Source of the DNA: Bilabrum cf. latius
Lineage: Eukaryota > Bigyra: Bicosoecida > Bigyra > Bicosoecida
Length of the DNA: 64,000 bases
Assembly: GCA_965178125.1 (NCBI GenBank)
Contig: OZ237776.1
Span: forward strand, 473,790 to 537,789
Reading direction: 5' to 3'
Made by a program: the position numbers and the translations under genes. The notes beneath the pieces are model-generated. The model was given only the letters and a program-made list of their open reading frames with translations. It had not been told where the DNA came from and did not search any database. This document shows positions 22,846-35,935 of the stretch, piece by piece (the first letter of the stretch is position 1; every line of letters starts with the position of its first letter).

Positions 22846-25703
22846 TCAACCCCGACCCGGGTCGTCGTCCCCCACACCCGAGGCGGGCTGCTCCTGGGCT
22901 GCCCCCGCATTCGATCTACCTTCATCCATCCCCGCAGTTGCATCACCGCTCGCCAGTCGCTGCTCCCTTGCCCTGAGCGCCTCCTGGAACTGCGGGTTGG
23001 ACTCCTCCATCTGCAGGTAGGCTTGTCCCTGCACCACGGTCCAGTACCTGTACTCGGGCCGGTTCCTCTGCTCCCAGTCCATCTCGCCCTCGAGGGACCG
23101 GATGATGCGCGCCTGCTCCAGCACCCACCTGTCCTCGGCCTGCTCCGCGATGTTCTGAAAGGTGTCGCTCATGCTGGCGATCAGAGTGTTGAGCAGCAGC
23201 ACCGACATGACCACCACATACCCCAGCAGGAGCCCCTGCGCCAGGGCACCCGTCACCACCCTCAGAGCGCCTGATACACTCCACACGCCCGCCCCTGCCC
23301 CCTCATCCCCACCCACACCCGCATCTGCACCCCCTGCCAGCCAGTCCACTTCCTCATCAGCGCTCTCAGCCAGGTCATAGTCCTGCAGCACGATGCGGAA
23401 GGACTTGTACAGCCGCTGCATGAAGAGCCCTCCGCCACCCCCCAGCGCGGGGTCGTGCAGAGAGAAGGACGCCTGCGTATACCCCATGAGCAGGACCACC
23501 ATGAGTACGCCGAAGCGGGCCACGTCCTTGCGCAGCATCTCATAGATTGCCACCACATAAGGCCCAGTTTCTGGAAAGCCAAGAACGAAAAACAACGTGC
23601 GGCCCCACGCGCCCAGCGCAGCACCAGTCAGTAGCAGCCGAAAGACGAGCCCAGCCAGCTCGGAATCGCCAAGCCATCCCCCGGCCACAGGCCCTGCATC
23701 TGCCCTGCACCACGCCTCCTGCTCTTGCGACAAACCAGGGAACACACTTCCCGCCAACCAGCCCAGTGGCCGCCCCACATCCGAGCATACCACCGCCTGT
23801 GGCTGTCTCAGCACCGCCAGCACCGCCAGTGCCGCCACGCACGAGCTGAAGGTCAGTGCCGTGGTGTTCTCCACGAACCCAGCCCCCCTCACACTCAGGT
23901 ACTCCCGGATGCCCTCCCTCGCCACCTCCATGCCCTCCACCATCAGCTTGGACAGAGCAAACGCAGTGACCCAGCCCTCCAGCAGCCCGGGGGCAACGCA
24001 CGCCAGCCGGGCACGGAAATACGAATCTCCCACCAGCGTCAGCAGCACTGCGCTGGGCCCCGATCCATCGCTGGCACTCGGCGGATCCATCACTCGCAGG
24101 GCGCAGCTGTGCGTGTCCCGCAGCACCCAGGCGTGCTGTTCCCTGGCACCCACCGCCGAGGCCAGCACGATCCCCAGCACGAAGCACAGCAGCATCACTG
24201 CATGCTCCACGAACCGGCGCCCGAATACTTCCTGCGCGAACCGCTGCCACTTCTGCCGCAGCACCTCCCGCACCCTTGGCAGCCGCAGCATGTCCAGCCA
24301 CTCCGCCTCGATGATCAGATCCAGCGCGCTGCGGAACTCGATCCGGGGTGGGGGGCCCGAGTTACCACCGGGGGCGGGTTTCAAGCCTGTCGGTGTCGTT
24401 GGCTCCTCCGGCGCGCCACCAGGCGACGCTCCAACTGGACCGTTCGATTCATTCGATTTATTCGTTCCTCGGCTCGCTGCCGTGCTGCTGGCCCCAGACT
24501 CTTTGGATCCAAGCGGCGGACTGCCCGAATGCACTGCGTCCGCCCCTGCGTGCGGGAGCGCCTCCTGCCTCGCCCTGAGCACTAGCCTCGCCTCTCTCAC
24601 CGCCCTCGCCTCCTCCTCGAACTGTTCCCTGGCCCTCCCCCGGTCCCCCTGCACCCCGTCCAGCTCTGCCAGGGGGTACAGCACGCACGATACAGGCCCG
24701 TAGGTCCAGAATACCTGGCAGCTCGAGTCCAAGATGTGCTAGAACATGCGGCGCCGCCCGAGTCTGGCTGCCAGCTGCAGCGGAGTGAGTCCGGCTGCGC
24801 TCCTGACCCTCTCCAGAGGTGGGCGGCCCATGCGCCTGCCGGGGTCGTGCTCGTGCAGCTCCCTCCAGAGGTCACTCACGTAGTCGTACATGGCCGGCAG
24901 GTCGTGCACCACGGCCATGTGCAGCGCGTGGTGGCCCATCACATCGGCCACGTACATGTCGCTAGAGGGGCACATGGCCAGCGCGCGCACCAGGGCGGGC
25001 TGGCAGGTGCTCACCTGCGGATGGGAAGGGGGCAGGGTGGTCAGGGGCATTGAAGGGCACCGGTAGCAGCTGTGACGAAGGAGCATGATTGCATACCATG
25101 CTACTATGTCCATGCACCGGCAACTAAAGGCCGTACCAGCGTACAATTCGCAAGAGTACGGTGCACCACTGGCAGCACCGCGGCGAGACTCACAGCGAAA
25201 AGCAGCGGGAGCTCTCCGTAGTAGCAGCTCGTGTCTCTGTCAGCCGTGAAGCGCTGCCATGAAAAGAAGCTACCTATCGCTCTGTAATGCAGCAACCGAG
25301 GTGCTTGCTACGCCAGCATTCGGACCCGCTACAAGTCACCGTTAACGACTGCGATGTGAAGAACGGTCTCCCCCTCGTACGCCGAGGGTCGACCATCGCC
25401 TGGTCCTACATATTGAGCCTCAACAAGCTTTGGAAACATGCCAACTAGCCAGTCAGCCAATTCGTAGTGCTTGTGCTCATGAAAAAGATAGCACAGGTGC
25501 AGAGCAGAAGCCCCGACAGCATCACGTTTTTTGTTGAAGAATTCCTCAGCATCGTCTCCTTGCTCGCTAGCAACAGCTTTTAACGCCTCGAGGTCCCCTT
25601 CTTTAACAATATTCACGAGCGTCCCCTTCGTATGGGCGCTTGAAGCCTGAGCATCGTTGCGAAGCTTGGATTCCTGCATAAATGACACCGTGCGATGAAG
25701 CAT
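22846..25703 (-). CDS. Ankyrin-repeat TRPV-like cation channel, 3 in-frame UAGs
   Basis: Join complement(22846-25014, 25194-25703); 892 aa, stop UGA, intron 25015-25193 GT-AG. Ankyrin repeats fill residues about 60-260: ASALHLCYLF, GETVLHIAVVNGDL, CYYGELPLLFAVS, HHALHMAVVHD, AGLTPLQLAARLG. Then WTYGPVSCVLYPLAELD, the TRPV pre-S1 block, several membrane segments, and SVLLLNTLIASMSDTF as S6/TRP helix. UAGs are at 25331-25329, 25310-25308 and 24741-24739. The third reads RRRMF-UAG-HILD, where vertebrate TRPV5/6 have MFQHL. The second reads RVRMLA-UAG-QAP, a Gln pair. The intron joins PLLFA to VSTCQPALV exactly in phase. Likely a calcium-permeable channel of the plasma or ciliary membrane (inference from family). 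Confidence 0.87.
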
Positions 25704-26302
25704 CGGTGGAGCTTCTGCAGCAACTGTAGAAATTCCATCTGAACCAATCTACGTTTCCTTTGTAGCCATGCTGATTCGTGCTGCGTAGCAAGAACAGCTG
25801 TGATCAAAAGTCGAAAGATGAAGATCTAGTGATCGACTCACAGCAGAAGCTGCGGGCGAAGGGGCTGCACCTTTGGGCAGCGGCAGCGGCAGAGCGGGAG
25901 CCCGCGCCTCTTCTATCGGGCGCTTTCACGACGCCAGCTGTTGTCTATGGAAGCTGTGGTGGCATCATCGAAGCGACCCACTGCAGGCGGCACCACAGCT
26001 GCAGTCACGCTGGCCACCGCTATGGCAGACCAGGATGGTGCGGAGGGCTATGATCAGGGGAGCGGGGAGGGTACCGAGGGGGACGTGGACGTGCCAGTCG
26101 TGCGGGGGGCGGGGGTCTATCTACCCTTGAGCTGTCTGTGGAGGAGCTGAGGCAGCTGCAGAGGGAGCTTCGCCCTTCACTGTGGCACGAACAGCCAACT
26201 CCAATGCCACAGTGTGGGCCGGCAAGTTCATGCCGGCTCTTGAACCTCCGTAAAGCGGAATACCTTGCGCAACAGATTAGTGAGATCATATCAAAAGAGA
26301 AT
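25704..26302. other. Intergenic with an uncertain plus-strand ORF
   Basis: A plus-strand frame from ATG 25947 to UGA 26148-26150 (67 aa, Ala/Gly/Asp-rich) and another around 26110-26300 (SVEELRQLQRELRP) have coding-like composition but do not join convincingly. No family recognised; left uncalled as a gene. Confidence 0.3.
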
Positions 26303-26497
26303 CAGTATGCTTCAACTCAACCCACCAGGTCCCTTGCGGCCTTGCCACGGTCGCCCACCCCAACAATCAGTATGCTTCAACTCAACCCACCAGGTCCCTT
26401 GCGGCCTTGCCACGGTCGCCCACCCCAACAATCAGTATGCTTCAACTCAACCCACCAGGTCCCTTGCGGCCTTGCCACGGTCACCCACCCCAAGCAG
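26303..26497. repeat. 65-bp minisatellite, 3 copies
   Basis: Units start at 26303, 26368 and 26433. The innermost one encodes the last residues (GDRGKAARDLVG) and UGA of the PP2A-like gene, so two extra copies of the gene terminus lie downstream of its stop. Confidence 0.93.
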
Positions 26498-29400
26498 CAG
26501 GTCAAATACCAGCTCCGTCACCCCGCTATTCCGCAGCTTGTTGCACCGTAGGTCGCCGCCACCCCTCAAAGAAACCATGTCGTGCAGCTGCATCACTGCC
26601 GAAGTGGTAGCCACGTGCTGCCGCTCGCCCATCTCCCTCAGCTGCCAGATCCTGTTCTCGTACGAGCACTCCACGTCAAGCGGCCCCAGCACCCCGTCAT
26701 CGTCCAGGTCCAGGACTCGGAACCAGTACTCCACGGATGTGTTCCCCATGCGGTCCTGCATTGCCTGCCGCAGCCACACGAAGTCCTCGAAGTTCAGGCA
26801 CCCCGCCCTGCCGCTGGACAGAGTCCTCGCCCTGCCAGCAAACACCCGCTCCAGCGCATTGCTGCACACCGGCACGATCCGCTGCCCCGCGGGCAGAGAG
26901 CCGACAGTGCCCTCCTGGTCGTCTGCCCCGCCACCAGGTGGGTTGGAGGGACCGCCTCCCCCTCCATTGCCGCCTGCCCCGTGCAGAGGCAGCACCGGGC
27001 CCGGGCTGACCGCGTGCACAAGCTGCTGTAGAGTGAACGTGCCTCTGTTGGCCCGATCCACGGCCCTGTAGAGCGCCTCCACGTCCCTGAAGTATCGAAC
27101 AGAGAAGGGCAACACGTTGTCAGTTGTGGTGACGCTGCACATGAGGAAGGCATCCACCAGGTTGGACGAGCACAGCTCCTTCATCGTGACCCGAGAAGTG
27201 GTCAGCCCGTGCAGCGAGGCAAACAGAGACGCCAGCACGCAGGCCACGTACCTGGACCGGGCCACAGGGTCGCCCCGAATGCCGGACAGGTCGGGGTGCC
27301 TGTCCACGAGCGACTCAACCGCGGGTCTCAGATCGTCCATGTACACGTGGCTCCCGGCGGGGTGGTCGCACACCAGGCCCCCGGACCACACCACGTCATC
27401 CGCCCTGTCTCCTTGCCCCGGATCCTCCTCTGCACCAATGGGACTCCCCTGGCCAGAGTCAGAGCCAGAGTCAGCCCCGGCAGCCCACCGCGTCGCAGCG
27501 ATCTCGCCCGAGGACTCGCGCCTGCGCCCGTGCTCGCTCTGTCTCCGCAATTCCAGCTCCGGATCCTGTAGGGGGGCAGAGTCTGGGTGCGGGGAAGGTG
27601 CCTCCAGCTCAAAGGCAGCTGGCAGCCGCGATTTGTCCCCGGGGGCAGGCAGGCCCGGGTACAGCTGGCCCCCGTTGCACCTCGCCGTCGAGGCCTCCAC
27701 GAGCTCGTCCGCAGTAAGACCCAGCTGGCTCGTTTCTCCTCCGCCAGAAGAGCCATGTTCCCTCCGCCGCGAGCTCGAAGTCACGGACCCGCGCTTGTCT
27801 TTCCGGCCGCCCTCGCCCTTGTTCCGAACAGTCGTCCCGGCGGGAATCTGACCAGCTGCCACTAGCGTGCGGGTGACCGTGTCGGCGTTGTACACGTTCA
27901 CAGGGGGCGGGATCCACCCGTACGTCACCTGCGCGTCCACTTCGGGGAGGTTCCGCTCGCGGCGCCAGGCTTCCAGGTTCCGCACAGCCAGTCTAGAGGC
28001 GCCGCGCATGTGCCTTGCCTAGTTCCGCTTTGCCTCCCGTCCCAGCCGCATCCGCAGCAGATCCATCGGGCAAAACCCGTGTGCCGCCCCAAGAGAGGCC
28101 AGCTGGGCCGCTGCTGCCTCAGTTGGGTTGCGATACCGCTTGGACTGGAACGCCCGCCCACCGCTATCTTGCGCGGTTGGCGACAAAAGGCCCCCAGAGG
28201 TCGCGCGGGTGCCTCGGTCGTAGTCTGGGTCGTTCTCGTCTGCCAGTCCAATGACCATGTCACTCGTCACAGCGTCATCCGTGGTAGCCGACCGACCATC
28301 TCCTTTCCGCAAGCGGTCCATCTGGCCTACTTTTGCCCTGCCCTGTCCCCGTGCCTGATCCTGTCCCTGATCCAGGTAATCCACGGATGTCTCCAGCGAG
28401 CCATCTCCAAAGGACCCCTCGGCGCCATCCCCGTCCTCCTCCCCGGGCCCAAGATCTCCCGGCCCTGCGCTGCTGATGCTGCCGGAAGACGGCGACCGAG
28501 AGCTGTCTCCCCCACTGTCCCGGCTCTCCTTGCGCATGCTCGAGCGGCCCCGGACGGGGCTGGACTCGCCGGGCAGGGGCGTCTCCCCACCTGACGACTG
28601 CCTATCACCCAGCCCCCCAGGAGCCATGCTTGTCACTCGCAGGTGCACCTCCTTGAGACCAAGAGCGTCGGAGGCAGTTGAATTCCGCGCGTGGGGGACT
28701 TTGATCCCGAGCTTTGCGGCAACCGAAGAGCCGAGCACGCCCGCGGTCTCTTCCCCCGCTTCAGCGCAGCTGGGCAACACCGACACGGCCTTGCTGTCCC
28801 CATACATTTCGAGCAAGAGGGCCTTCAGCATCTCCCTCTGGCTGCTAGGCAGCTTCCGGATGCTGACCTTTGCCGACGAGTCGCCCTGTCCCTTGCCCTC
28901 CCCTGCAGAGCGAGACACAGCACCATGCTCCAGACCGCCTAGCAGCCAGTGCCCGATCGCATCAGATGCATGGGAAAAACTGGCCCCAGAGTCCAGCTGT
29001 GGCTATCCACCGATCCCAGCCACGAACAGCCCGCCTGACACTCTCGCAGACCCGCCTCCTGCAGCGCCCCGCGGTCCCCGGCACCAGTGCGCCAGGGACG
29101 GGTCCTGCACGCGCATCACCCCAGTCACTGCTCGAGGCCCGAACGCATCGGGTTCGAAGGCAGAGTCGATAGGACCCCGCTCTGTCGAAGGCCCGGCTGC
29201 TACAGACCGGACGGGCTGCTGGCTTGGGCGCAAGACCACGGAGTCGTCCCAGTCCGAGGGTGGGTCAGCCTGCAGCACGCCGTCCAGAGACCTCCGCGCT
29301 AGGTCAAACGGGGTCCTTGGTGGCACCTCCCTGCTTCCTACTTGCGTCGGTGCAGGCACGGCCAGCAGTGCCCTGGGCACCACGCTGCTGCCTAGGCGCG

Positions 29401-32400
29401 ACCGGGGGACGCTGTCATCCTCTCCACCCCCCTGCAACCGCGTGTCCTCGTGGTGGCCGTACACAGCCGATTGAATCTTCTGCTGCCGGCGCCGCGCAGG
29501 TACCCGGAGAGGCACCGGGACTAGCCCCGTCTCGCTAGTGCCGCCCCCAGCTGAGCCTGAGGCATCCAACCGGTCAGGCTTACGAGCCATCGCTGCAAGC
29601 TGCGCCGCATGCGAGTACACAGGAGGGCGCGTTCGAGGCTACAAGCGCCTCGGGGGGCATGGGTGACGCAGGAGCATCGTGACCCCGAGTCTGCGAGGCT
29701 CTTGCATCACGCCCGGGTGCCAGATCCTGAGGAACATCGCCATCGAGACCATGGGCCGGGGCCCGGGGGCCACCTCCCACGGCTCGGGGATCGCCCCGAT
29801 CTGGGGACTCCAGCAACCAAAGTCCAGAGCAAATCCCCCGCTGGCATACCTAAACGCCCTGCGCCCGACGGTAGACCAGGCAAGGGGCCGTAGGGGATGC
29901 GACTGTGACACGTGCCCTCTCTGCGTGGAAGACGACTGCCCCATCGCGTGCCTGCGGTCCTTGCACACTGGGCCCATGCCCAGCGGAACCACATCGGGCG
30001 CCGCGCCCACGATTGCCGCCTGCAGGCGGGCCACAGAGGATGCCGATGAGTGTGACGAGTAAGAGTCTGTCGAGCCAGCGCTGTCCAAGCCACGACGCAG
30101 GCCGGCGATATTCCGCAGAGCAGTGGCAGCGCGTTTCTCCCAGCGAATTGCCAGCCGCAGAGCCTCCTTGACGCCTGCTGCGGCCCTGCGCTTGTGTCCC
30201 GTGCTCATCGGAAGGGCAGGCACCTGGTCACCCATGCCAGGCGAGCTTGAGGAAGAAGTCTACTGCTTCCTGACAGCGTTGTGCGAGTCTCGGCTGGACC
30301 CCGGCCCGCCTACTGGCCCTTCGTGTCGCTTGGAGGACGAGGTGGCACCGCCGCGTCCCATTGCGCCGGCAACTCCCTGCCCCAGCACGCCCTCTCTCGC
30401 CCGCCAGGTGTACCAGTCCACGTCACGCTCCCGCAGCACTCCTCTCCGCAGGGCCTCGGAAACATACACTCGTTCCTGCTCCCACAGCCGCTGGTCCCGG
30501 CGCATGGCGCGGCGAGTACCACTACTGATCCTGGCTGCAGGCGCCTCCAGAGGCACCTCGTCCTCGCGCCTGGCGTCACCCACCCTGTACCCGAACTGCT
30601 TGCGCATGTCCTCGTCTTCCTTCTCCTCGCTCCTGCCGCTGGGTGCTCCTCGCCGACTACCACTCGCACCATTGCGGCGCATGCGATTCTGGGTCTTGGC
30701 TCGCAAGTCCCCACGCAGCTCGCGCAGTAGGGCTCGCAGACACCACGCGCGGCAGGCGCGGTGGTATGACGCGCGCGCAGGCCATATCCGCTGAGACTCG
30801 TATGCAACCGCGTGCTCCGCGAGGTGCATGAGCACTGGGGCCGCGTCCCTAAGCAAGGCAGCGACCAGGCGGGCGCATGAACGACCGCCAACCGGGCTAT
30901 CACGACTACTCCCCACATCTGCGGCAGCTCTACACAGGATTTTGACGAAGATTTCCGCATACACTGCAGAGGCAGCTGCTTCTGCCGCGGCAGCCTGATG
31001 CGCATCTGCCCATGCCTGATGGATCGCACGGAGGTGCAGCACAGGTCCAAAGTAGGCTGGCAGCCGGCAGTGGTCTCTCACCAGGTGCTTCCAGTTGCGG
31101 CCATCTGCTCGGCGCAGCTGTCCCTCAGACCTTAGAGCGTGGTTGGGGCGCCAGCTAGACAGCTGCAGGCCGCGCCAGTCCAGGCCTGCCAGCTGCATCG
31201 CCCGTAGCACACCGCCTTGACCGCCGCCCAGCACTGGCGCGGCCCCAGCGCTGGCAACTTCCCTAGATGCGGCCCCGGCCCCACTCGTAGCATCAGAGGG
31301 TGCCATGAACTGAGAGGCAGCTGTGGTCACCGGACATGGCACGCTGTTGGATCCAGTGGCCATTCCATCCGGTGCCCCAGCCACAGCGCCGTCAACAGGC
31401 ATGCCGAGCACCGAGGTGCCGCTGGCTACCGCCTCAAATGCCGCGCCTCGTGCAGCAGCAGCCGCAGTGCTGGACAGCTGAGGGTACGGCGGCTGCGTCA
31501 CCGACATGGGCGGTGCCGCCGTCCGGCACATGGAGCCCATGGTCCTCTCAATGCCGCTCTGCAGCCTGCGCTCGAAGGGAGGCCCATCCTTGGCCCCTGG
31601 CTTGCGGGCCGTGGCAGAGGTCCTCGAAAGGGACCGCCCCTCGGTGGCGTGCTCTGGTCCATCGCCCGCGTCTCGGCTCGATCCCACATCCAGACCAGTG
31701 GAAGAGTCACTCGGGTACACGTGTCCGTCCTGCGACACAGGCACCCTGCTGCGGGCCCCGAATACGGCCCTCGTGGTGGACGGCACCCGTTCTTTCCAGC
31801 GGAGGTACACGTCCATCGGCAAACGGGGATACAAGCACGCTCGAGCGGCCGCCAGCGCGGCCCGGTGTGCGGTCACCATGGCCAGCAGCAGGCAATGGGG
31901 CTAGGCCTCCATGCCGGCCTAGCCCTCCCCATCGGCCCCCATCCCGCCCAAGCTCTAGCTTTTCATGTCAAGCCCGAACTGGCCGGGCCATGCGCCGCGC
32001 AGCAGCTCCGCGAGGGTGGCCATGGCAGGGAACACTAGAGCGGGGGCCTGGACCGCCCGCATGCTCTGCAGAGAGAAAGAAGCCGCGCCCAGAGCATCCG
32101 CAGGCTGCAGCCGACTGTGCTCCGGTGTTGTCCGCATCCAGGCGGGGGGGGCATCCCCAGTCGCCGTATTCCGCTCGAGGGCATCACGTGCGCCTGCCGC
32201 TGACGAGTCCGTGCCTCTGTGAGCCGAGCCACGCATGCGGCGCCGCGCATCTTTCAGAATCCATGCCTTCCGGAACCTGGACCCCGAGCCCCCATCATCC
32301 AGTCCCACGGGCGGCTACAAAGCATCGTCAGGGGACACCAGCCGCTTCTGCTGAAGGGTCAGTTCGCCCTTGTCTGCCTTGGCGATGCTCGCGCTCACTG

Positions 32401-34828
32401 GAGAGTCCTCGCGGCCTGGAGCATTCGGAGGATCTACGGCTCGGCTGCGCATGATCAGAGCGCATTCGTCACCCGCTACACGCGCGTCTACCCGCGCCAA
32501 GGCCTCGGCAGTCCCACAGAGATCGGCCCCACGCACCTTCCTGACCATCTGCTTCATGGTCGCATAGGCGGCCTGGCCTGCAGCTCTGGGATCTTCCTCC
32601 ATTGCTACTACAGCCTTGCTTGCCTTGCTCGTCTTGCCTGCTGCGCTAACCTCGCTGCTGCCCTGAATGTCGTCCTCACTGTCGTGCTTGCCCTCGCCGT
32701 CCCCCACGCTCTCCTCCGCTGCCTCCTTGCCCTGCAACCCCACCGCTACCTCCCGCCTCGCCGCCAGCGTGCCCTTTACCGCCCTGACCCTCAGCTCACC
32801 AGAGCGCCGCGCCAGCCCCGATAGCAGGTCCATCACCAGCGGCCAGTGAGTCGCAAAGGCGCACACAATCGCCTCCCCATCAGCGGGCAAAGCCCCGATC
32901 ATGCTCTGGTAGGCCTCCCGGTCACCGGCGGGTGCCTGCCTCATCCGTTGTGCGTTGGCCCCCCGCCTGCTCTGCACCACCCCTGCGACCACGGCTGGCC
33001 TGGCGCTGGGCAGGGTGGGGTGCGGCACGTGGTGTAGCATGGGGCACGGAGGCGGGCGCAGCTCCGATCGGATGTCGCGCGAGGCATCTTTTACCCAGGC
33101 CGTGCCCTGTGTCAGTGACGCCTGCACCCAGGCAGCAATCGATTCTGGATCCGTCGGCATCGGAGTCTCGTCCGCATCCCCGCGCTGGGCCTTGCGCCTG
33201 ACTTGCGCTGCAGCTGGCGCTGCCACACTGGAGGAGGCAGAGGCGGTCAGGTCCTGCCCGTCAGCACCAGCCCCTGCAGTCGATGTGTGCCGTGAGGCTC
33301 GCGGGGAGGACTGGGCCGTGCTCTCGTGGTCTGCAAGAGAGCGGGGCATGCGAGCAGGGGACCGGACGGTCAAACTCTGCGCAAAGTGCCCGCTTGCACC
33401 CATGGAATTAACGCCAGATGCGTCCCCGACAGCTCTCGCTGCAGCCCTGCGAACCCGATCCATCTCTCCTACAGAATCCGGGTCGGAAGGACCGGTGGCA
33501 TGCGGGCGTTGGTGCCGCGTGGGCCCAGGGGGTAGACCTTCCAACGAGCTGGGGCCGGTGCTTGGCTCTCTAGCCGGCGGCGCGCCGATGCTGCCCTTGA
33601 TCGCAGGGCCCCGCACCAGCCCGCCAAGACTTGCTGCTGCCCTGTCTCTGTCCGGACCTTCCTCCTCACCCTCCTCCTCTCCAATGACTTCGTCCACATC
33701 GGACCCATCCCTCTCTTGGCTAGCTCCTATCGTGGCATCCGCGCCATCCCCAGATACTGCCGCAGAAGCAGCTGCGGCCAGAGGTGGAGACAGGGGCGGG
33801 GACTCTCCTCTCCACGACCTCCGCCTGCTCTCCGCTTTGGACAGAGAGGCGCGCGTGGGGAAGTAGTCCTCCGGGGGAGCGGGCAAGCCCAGGCCGACTC
33901 CTGTAGAGCGGGCGGCCTGCGGGCTGGGAGGGGCGCCACTGGGGCTGCTCGGTCCAGATGTGATTGCACTCGTCACACTTTCCTTGCTATCGAGCCAGGC
34001 CAGCGCCTCCTCGTCGGCACTCACCTCTGAAGGTCCATAACTCTAGCCAGGAGTAGTGGGGGACTCATCACCAGTGCCCGGGGGCGTGCCGTTCCCGCTG
34101 CTGCTACCCTCTGTGGCGCGCGGACTTTGCGACCGGGGCGAAGAACCGCTCCCGCTTCCACTCCCGCTTCCCGTGCCCTCCGCCTGCCTCAGCTCTGAGC
34201 CTCCCCGGGACATGGAGCTGGGACTCAGCCCAGGGAGAACCCTGTCCCCGGTACTTGCAGCCCGCTGCAGCGCACGGGCGCGAGCACGGGCGTTGGCTCC
34301 CGCGCGCCCTCTACCCACATAGCCCGCACCCCTGGCCCCCTGCCCCCTCTGAGCACCCGAGGCCCCCGCCGCGGAGGGGAACATGCCCGCCATGCCTGCC
34401 TGGGTCCGAGGCATGGCGGGGCGGCCACCGAGGGCCATCGCGCTCACCGATGCACTCGTCATACTACCACCGCTACGGGCCTGATTGGACTCAGGGGTTG
34501 CCGCTGGGTCCGCACTCCGGTGCCCCTGCCCCCGCGCAGCATCACCCGCAGCACCTGTCACCCCGGTGGACCCCAGGCTGCGGGGCCGCATGGACGGGGA
34601 GGGGGTGTGCGGCTTGGTGGGCTGGAACACCGCGTCCCGTGCATATGCAGCCGCGGCTGCATGTGCCGTGGCCTCTTCCACGGAGGATCTGCTCGAGTGC
34701 CTCGTGCCGTCGGACCTGCTGCTTCGCACCGATGAGGCACGCGAGCCTGCACCGGGGTCGGTTCGGCTGGCACGGGCAGATGAGCTGTCTGAACCGTCCG
34801 ACTCCGCTCTGCTGTTCTAATTCTCCAT
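26447..34828 (-). CDS. Giant PP2A regulatory subunit B''-like EF-hand protein, 10 in-frame UAGs
   Basis: One frame of 2,794 codons from ATG 34828 to UGA 26449-26447, broken only by UAG at 34819, 34045, 32317, 31957, 31921, 31903, 30262, 29641, 29005 and 28021 (first base, minus strand). The last 300 residues match PP2A B'' (PPP2R3) proteins: an acidic-hydrophobic first EF-hand region, SNALERVFAG, LNFEDFVWLRQAM, NTSVEYWFRVLDLDDDG (calcium loop DLDDDGVLGPLD near residue 2,710), then MQLHDMV and VTELVFDLLLG. Metazoan B'' proteins are usually 450-1,150 aa. Here about 2,400 residues of Ser/Ala/Gly/Arg-rich, mostly disordered sequence precede the core, with a helical Ala/Arg-rich block near residues 1,250-1,480. 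Expected role: target PP2A catalytic-scaffold dimer in a Ca2+-dependent way. Short introns that keep phase cannot be excluded. Confidence 0.8.
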
Positions 34829-35606
34829 TGTTCGCGACAGTCTGGCCCCTGCAGCCCGCAACACGCCGCCTAGTCGGTCCTATTCGTCCCTTGCTGCCAT
34901 TTGGTCCGCAAGTCTCTGACGGGTCCACCAGTCACCCAATGACAAGACTGTTCACCACAGAGTGTGAACGTCTCCGCTGCACTCAAATGTCTTTCTGGTG
35001 TAACACGCGTACCTGCGTCAAAACTGAGAGCGAAGGGGGGCCAGAGAAAAGATCACAGTCAGTAGTCTCGCCGTCCAGGTCGACAAATCCCCGGTGTCAA
35101 TGCAGACTTTCACTTGCCGACTAACAATTCACAATTGTTTTAAATACACTCAGTCCTTGATGCTTCGAAATGCTCTCCAGATCAGCGGGACGATCGCATG
35201 ATTCCAGCACCCACACAGCTGTTGCATCACTACACCCTATCCAGGCCTTGCAATCCCTACAGGGACTCAATTGATATTAAACCAGCTGATGCAAATCACA
35301 GGATTGTATGGAATTGATGGTGGGCGGTGATTCCACTGGTAGACTGTGAACACACCATGCACCAAGATCTCCAAAACAAGCCGCCAGAACACAAGCGCCG
35401 ACGGCCCGGCATGTAGGGTCTCTGCCTACTAGTTGCCAGATCACGCTCAAGTAGCTGGCAAGATCAACCCGACATAAAAACCATTTGCCAATCGTCAATC
35501 CCACCAGCATTCTAGCCCGGCCCTCACGGCCAAATTAGCATGAAAGACCGAATTCTCCGGTCAGCAGTGAACAATCGAGCACATTAACTCCGAGAAAGCA
35601 AACCCA
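34829..35606. other. Divergent intergenic region
   Basis: Lies between the start of the PP2A-like gene and the small two-exon gene, so probably carries both promoters. No clear element recognised; AT content rises towards 35.2 kb. Confidence 0.5.
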
Positions 35607-35935
35607 ATGGGACTTTTCTCACGTATTTCTTCTCCAGCCGCAACTACAAGGCTAGCGTGTGTCGCGATACAGGCTTTCAATCAGTACTGGTCGGGTACAG
35701 CGCGTGAGTACCGCTTAGTGGTCTGGAAAAATGCAATTGCTCCGACGATACAGATTACCCGAATCTCAGCCGCCTCCGCTCTCTCGGACAGGTGCTGATA
35801 GCTCACAAGGTATTTGGAACAGTGTCCATTGCAACGGAACCAACAGAAGAAGCCGCGCAAAAGTTGGTCGCAAAGGAGCGTGCCAGAAATTCGTTGGAGC
35901 TGAGCGCCATGCCTCAGCCAGCTGCAAACGGGTGA
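35607..35935 (+). CDS. Small two-exon protein, 92 aa, unknown function
   Basis: Join 35607-35703, 35754-35935, with a 50-bp intron (GTGAGT donor, ATACAG acceptor) that restores phase exactly; stop UGA. The N-terminus MGLFSRISSPAATTRL is basic, Ser/Thr-rich and lacks acids, as in mitochondrial presequences. A hydrophobic stretch LGQVLIAHKVFGTVSIAT follows, then a charged helix TEEAAQKLVAKERARNS. No family recognised. Gene status rests on the in-phase splice and composition. Confidence 0.55.

Noticed and set aside
23597-24703. 368-aa plus-strand ORF opposite the TRPV-like gene
   Set aside because: Antisense shadow; the minus strand carries clear channel motifs.
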